A stretch of 10,513 nucleotides of DNA from Deltaproteobacteria bacterium (lineage in GTDB: Bacteria > UBA10199 > 2-02-FULL-44-16). Under the pieces are notes generated by a model. That model ran no database searches. It saw only the letters and a list, made by a program, of their open reading frames with translations, and was not told where the DNA came from. The DNA lies in NCBI GenBank assembly GCA_016203825.1, contig JACQMA010000124.1, forward strand, positions 1 through 10,513, given 5' to 3'. Both the position numbers and the translations under genes were made by a program. Below are positions 7,426 through 10,513 of the stretch, piece by piece. Numbering within the stretch: the stretch's first letter is position 1; every line of letters starts with the position of its first letter.

Positions 7426-8649
7426 ATGGGGAATGACCCTCAAGTCGATATCGGAACTCTCGGCAGTCAGGAACTCTCGACGGCATTTTCGCGCCTATTA
7501 GAGCTTCAAGATACCGGTGCCGCACCGTCGGTCATCGAAGATGCGGCGGCGAAACTCAATGAGCTTGCCGTCAAAGAGGGTTTTCAGCTCCGCGAGGTCC
7601 TTCCGCATTTCATCAAGCAAACGGCACAGATGGTCAATGCGCAAAAGGTCTATCAGCATTTTCGTCTGCCCGGGAAGGATCGCATTGTCGAAGACCGTCG
7701 TGAGCGACCCCATGGTGACAAAGCCCCTGATCGCGCCGAACAGAAAAAGGGGGAGGAGAGAGAAGCGAGGGCCGAAAAAGAAGGACTCACGCTGAAACGC
7801 GGAACGCTCGTTTCGGATCGTCCGAAAGACTACAAAAATTATTTGGGTGATCGCTCTTCGCTGAGTGCTTCCCCCGAACAGCAAGCAGCGACGGAACGCG
7901 TCGAACGACTCCTCTCGGCTTTTGAGCGGTTGGTGATTGCGCGTTTTGAAGGGGGCCGCGAGATCGTCCAGGCCTTCGTGAATGGAGAGGTACGTTTTGG
8001 AGGAAAGACGATCGATGAGTGGCGCCAGTTTTTTGCCAACATGGGCGATCGAAGCGTAGCACGAAAAACGCTGCTCGCCGAAATTCAGGAATTTCTCTTT
8101 CGCGGCGTCATCCCGAAGGGAGAGCGCGGCGTTGTCATCGCCGATATGACGCACGCAAACGGTCGCGTCGAAAAATTTGTGCGCTTCGGGGTCATTGCCG
8201 AGGCCTTGGCGAAACTTAAAAGTCTTGTTCCGGGACAGACTTTTGGGAAGGAAGCACTTGCAGGTCTCACGGGAGAGGAACTCGTCTACCTCTCACTTGC
8301 AACCGCTCGTGGGACGGGCTTCACCATGAGCGATGCCCCAACACTCGGAAAATTTATGGGAGGGGCGTCAGAGGCACGTGCGGCGCAAGAATTGGGGATC
8401 GCCCTCGAAGGGCAACTGCACGCGAAGACGCAGCTCCTCAAACGTCGTGGCAAAGGACCCGGTGGCTTTCGCTGGCTCGACAAAGAAATTCCCGAGGAAA
8501 CTCCCTCTCAGTTTGTCCCGTGGTGGAAGTGGGGCAACCTCTATCGCCCCAGCAAAACCAAATGGCTCACCATTATGATGTACCTGTCGCTGCTCACCAT
8601 TTCGATGATTGCGATGGGAACGATTATAACTCGACTGATGTTTCCCTAA
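7426..8649 (+). CDS. Hypothetical protein with charged linker and single C-terminal membrane anchor
   Basis: I do not recognise this 407-residue protein. It has no signal peptide. Residues 1-75 look helical and soluble (SQELSTAFSRLLELQDTG, IEDAAAKLNELAVKEGF). Residues about 84-125 form a strongly charged, probably disordered linker rich in R, E, K and D. Residues about 145-370 look like a folded domain with segments such as VERLLSAFERLVIARFEGG, GKTIDEWRQFFANMG and GLTGEELVYLSLATARGTG. An aromatic stretch, PWWKWGNLYRPSKTKW, precedes one hydrophobic helix (about 380-404), and only a few residues follow. It is therefore probably tail-anchored, with the bulk in the cytoplasm. No catalytic motif is evident. 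ATG at 7426 is the first in frame after the promoter zone, with only a weak GAG upstream. It is the only plus-strand gene, diverges from mfd, and its TAA stop is one base from the convergent lipoprotein stop. No link to either neighbour can be argued from the sequence. Confidence 0.85.
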   Translation: MGNDPQVDIGTLGSQELSTAFSRLLELQDTGAAPSVIEDAAAKLNELAVKEGFQLREVLPHFIKQTAQMVNAQKVYQHFRLPGKDRIVEDRRERPHGDKAPDRAEQKKGEEREARAEKEGLTLKRGTLVSDRPKDYKNYLGDRSSLSASPEQQAATERVERLLSAFERLVIARFEGGREIVQAFVNGEVRFGGKTIDEWRQFFANMGDRSVARKTLLAEIQEFLFRGVIPKGERGVVIADMTHANGRVEKFVRFGVIAEALAKLKSLVPGQTFGKEALAGLTGEELVYLSLATARGTGFTMSDAPTLGKFMGGASEARAAQELGIALEGQLHAKTQLLKRRGKGPGGFRWLDKEIPEETPSQFVPWWKWGNLYRPSKTKWLTIMMYLSLLTISMIAMGTIITRLMFP

Positions 8650-8650
8650 A

Positions 8651-8920
8651 TTATTTCATTCCTTGTGATTCAATCTGCAACTTCAACTCTTTGATTTTGG
8701 CTTCGGTTTTTTGCTGTTGAAGAGACATATGTTCCTTGTTCTGTGGGTGATACACCCTTGAGAGGGGAATCGGGAGACGTGGTGGAGGCTGCTGATGCTG
8801 GTCACCGATGAGGAGTTCCTCGGAGGAGTGTTCTTGCTCAGAAGTGTTGGTCCTTGTTGGACAGGCACTCAGAAGAAGGGCAGCAAGCAACACAAAAGCA
8901 CTGAGGGCCATCCGGGTCAT
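8651..8920 (-). CDS. Small putative outer-membrane lipoprotein
   Basis: The 89-residue product begins MTRMALSAFVLLAALLLSAC, a signal peptide with a classic lipobox LSAC, so lipidation at C20 is expected. The residue after the cysteine is proline, not aspartate. Under the Lol +2 rule known from enterobacteria, that favours the outer membrane. The mature part of about 70 residues is hydrophilic, with a proline-rich stretch (QQPPPRLPIPL, 43-53) and a C-terminal helix likely to form a coiled coil (MSLQQQKTEAKIKELKLQIESQ, 65-86, in overlapping heptad-like spacing). The family is unknown. ATG at 8920 is chosen over an upstream in-frame start at 9013, because it puts the signal peptide at the N-terminus, forms TGATG with the upstream stop, and has AAGGAGAGG seven bases before it. 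ATG at 8911 (M4) is a minor alternative. The overlap suggests co-translation and a role shared with the upstream cysteine-rich protein. Confidence 0.8.
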   Translation of the reverse strand: MTRMALSAFVLLAALLLSACPTRTNTSEQEHSSEELLIGDQHQQPPPRLPIPLSRVYHPQNKEHMSLQQQKTEAKIKELKLQIESQGMK

Positions 8921-10513
8921 CAGGGTGCCTCTCCTTCCACCGGTACGGTGCACGGATTGTGTTGCGGTGACGAGGGAGTCACGGCCCCTGCTTCGGCAAG
9001 AAGCGCCGGACACTGACCTGCATATTCGCTCAACGCGTTTTGGAGGGTTACGTCAACGCCGGCGCGAAGAAACGCTTCGTTGATTACAGCCCGCACAATG
9101 ATGTTCTCACTGCGGAGGGCATCAAGGAGATTGGCTGGTGCGACGGTTTCGATCGATGTCCCCGGTGTGGCCATGCGGTACCAGATATCCGCAAGGAGAG
9201 AACAGAGAGCCGTTTGCGCACGCCGACGGATGTGGTCACCCTGGACGTTGCACCACGTATTATCGGGGCAGAAAAAGATTTCATTGATCAGAAAAACCGT
9301 CTGGTTTGAGACCGCTGAAAACATTTCGAGTGGAAAGGTTGCAGCTGCCCCTCTCGAGGGATCAGGAGGTGTTGCAATGCACACACTCGGATGGGTATCG
9401 ATGAAATAGGCGCACTGGTGGTTCCAATTCCATGCGTCGTCGGTGCGGATTTCGTCGAACGTGGTGTTGGAGATGATATCCGTTGTGCTGATGGAGCTGC
9501 TTCCGGGCGGGTTGTCACCGGCGACACAAAAGCGAACAGGGGGGTAATTGAAATCAAACCGGCCGCCGGAAGTGAAGGAGTCTGCAAAATCGCGGTAGCT
9601 GCGATAGTGTGTCTTGGCACCGATCCGCTCGACATCAAAAACGAGTCCGTGTGGCTGAAGACGCCCGCCGAGCGAGAGTTCGACGATGGCGCAGGTGGTG
9701 GCGTCGTCATCTCCTCCGGCGAGTATCGCAGCGTGACGCAGGGGAAATGGAAGCCGGTTGATACAGACGTCGGCATCAATCTCGCCAAAAATGTTGCTGC
9801 GAAAGTAGAAGTTTTCAACGGATCCCCGAAGGAGGGCAGCAAAGTCATTATCGTCTTGGATGTTATCGGCCGCTTCAATGAGCGGGTTGTTGATGGCCTT
9901 GTTGATTTCCTCTGTCAGCTCAAAGAGCCAGTCACCGAGTTCCACAAAGAGATAAATAATGGGTGCGGTCACATAGCGAATGACGTTCTCTGTCTGTTCG
10001 GGCAGGCAGCCGCCAAAAAGATCGATGAGGGCATCAATCAACCTTCCGTCACCGAAGGCCTCCCAGGCGTCGGAGCAGGCATCGAACGTCCATTCGTAAC
10101 CGAACGAATACTGAACCCCGGGCGACGAGGTGACGAGTCGACGAATTCCAATGCCAACACCTTCCCGGAGCTCATCATCATTAGCGGCCGGCTGTGAGTT
10201 GGGAAGCTGGCGGATGTTCCCCATGATTTCTGCCGTCGAGTCATCAAGGTCGACGATATGCTCATTCGGAATCGTCCACAGGACGGCCATATTCATTGCA
10301 TTTGCGACGATCGTGACCCATCCCGAAATGATGATTTCGACGAGGCGAATAAACCATCCGAGAAGCCAACCCCAGACACGCTGTCGCAGCCATTCCGAGG
10401 CCGAAGCAAAGAGACGAAATTCGACGATGAGACTCCCCGAATCAAAGAGGAGTTTGAGTCGTCCGAGATGAAGGTTTGTCGAAAAATCGATTCCGGCTGC
10501 AGAAACCACATAC
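8920..10513 (-). CDS. Large cysteine-rich membrane-associated protein of unknown family, 5' end outside window
   Basis: The minus frame is open from the right edge to TGA at 8922-8920. The first possible start in the window is GTG at 10509, but no ribosome site can be seen there and the frame stays open to the edge, so the true start is probably outside. Numbering from 10509 gives 529 residues. A strong hydrophobic stretch spans about 46-79 (VWGWLLGWFIRLVEIIISGW, then VTIVANAMNMAVLWTI), and a weaker one about 176-197. All twelve cysteines lie after these or near the second segment (144, 168, 249, 273, 328, 366, 377, 414, 420, 436, 500, 520). An even number in a long polar region suggests an exported, disulphide-bonded domain. 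CPDNTWC is a C-x5-C pair. I recognise no family. A secretion- or conjugation-related envelope protein is one possibility, without direct support. It is joined by a TGATG overlap to the small lipoprotein downstream, which supports an envelope location. Confidence 0.8.
   Translation of the reverse strand, partial: YVVSAAGIDFSTNLHLGRLKLLFDSGSLIVEFRLFASASEWLRQRVWGWLLGWFIRLVEIIISGWVTIVANAMNMAVLWTIPNEHIVDLDDSTAEIMGNIRQLPNSQPAANDDELREGVGIGIRRLVTSSPGVQYSFGYEWTFDACSDAWEAFGDGRLIDALIDLFGGCLPEQTENVIRYVTAPIIYLFVELGDWLFELTEEINKAINNPLIEAADNIQDDNDFAALLRGSVENFYFRSNIFGEIDADVCINRLPFPLRHAAILAGGDDDATTCAIVELSLGGRLQPHGLVFDVERIGAKTHYRSYRDFADSFTSGGRFDFNYPPVRFCVAGDNPPGSSSISTTDIISNTTFDEIRTDDAWNWNHQCAYFIDTHPSVCIATPPDPSRGAAATFPLEMFSAVSNQTVFLINEIFFCPDNTWCNVQGDHIRRRAQTALCSLLADIWYRMATPGTSIETVAPANLLDALRSENIIVRAVINEAFLRAGVDVTLQNALSEYAGQCPALLAEAGAVTPSSPQHNPCTVPVEGEAP
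8928..8936 (-). promoter_or_regulatory. Strong ribosome binding site for the lipoprotein, inside the upstream gene
   Basis: AAGGAGAGG on the minus strand lies within the last codons of the cysteine-rich protein gene, seven bases before the lipoprotein ATG at 8920. It is the best ribosome site in the window and decides the lipoprotein start. Together with the TGATG overlap it indicates both re-initiation and independent loading, so the lipoprotein may be made in excess of its partner. Confidence 0.65.

Noticed and set aside
7378..7443. Longer Mfd start at the TTG at 7443
   Set aside because: It lacks a ribosome site, overlaps the divergent gene start at 7426, and adds residues translated from the A+T-rich promoter core. 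The TTG at 7377 has GGGAG at good spacing.
7498..8154. 218-codon minus-strand frame inside the 407-residue plus-strand gene
   Set aside because: The plus frame is nearly twice as long, begins just after the divergent promoter zone and ends in a proper membrane anchor. The minus frame has no start context or recognisable domain.
8921..9013. N-terminal extension of the lipoprotein to an upstream in-frame start
   Set aside because: It would place 31 polar residues before the signal peptide and overlap the upstream gene by about 90 bases, whereas ATG at 8920 has a strong ribosome site and puts the lipobox at the normal distance.
9391..10197. 268-codon plus-strand frame opposite the cysteine-rich protein
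   Set aside because: This needed thought because the minus-strand product is itself unknown. The minus frame is much longer, open to the window edge, has clear membrane segments, and ends in a TGATG junction with a good ribosome site before a convincing lipoprotein. The plus frame has no such support.
1..10513. Defence system, CRISPR array, transposase or phage genes
   Set aside because: I looked for direct repeats with regular spacing, nuclease, reverse transcriptase or integrase motifs and tRNA-like attachment sites and saw none. The only helicase motifs belong to Mfd.

Overview
The window comes from a diderm (Gram-negative-type) bacterium. It encodes a SurA-like periplasmic chaperone, a small protein with a classic lipobox, and a standard Mfd. 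Moderate-to-high G+C, tight gene packing and the mfd-surA-pdxA order would fit a deltaproteobacterium-like or related uncultured lineage. That placement is inference; no rRNA or other taxonomic marker is present.

Region 1 (1-7377, minus strand, read right to left) is a compact run of housekeeping genes: mfd (transcription-repair coupling), a surA-like chaperone gene, pdxA (vitamin B6 synthesis), a phosphohexomutase, and a ferritin-like/VIT1 iron transporter that runs off the left edge. mfd/surA and surA/pdxA each overlap by four bases (ATGA). The pdxA-to-mutase gap is 37 bp and the mutase-to-transporter gap 12 bp. The surA-pdxA adjacency is also known from the E. coli lptD-surA-pdxA-rsmA operon.

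Region 2 (7378-8649) is a 48-bp divergent intergenic segment followed by one plus-strand gene. Its 407-residue product is unrecognised, with a highly charged linker and a single C-terminal membrane anchor.

Region 3 (8651-10513, minus strand) is a second transcription unit entering from the right edge. It holds a large membrane-associated, cysteine-rich protein of unknown family (5' end outside the window) and an 89-residue lipoprotein joined to it by a TGATG stop-start overlap. This unit converges on the region 2 gene with one base between stop codons.

The most striking feature is a perfect 28-bp palindrome at 2737-2764 inside pdxA. It is translated in frame as a short Gly/Arg-rich peptide within an otherwise normal enzyme that keeps its metal-ligand histidines. 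It looks like a small dispersed palindromic repeat that inserted into a conserved metabolic gene and was tolerated as protein sequence, comparable in principle to the protein-coding Rickettsia palindromic elements. I see no CRISPR array, RNA gene, transposase or phage gene.
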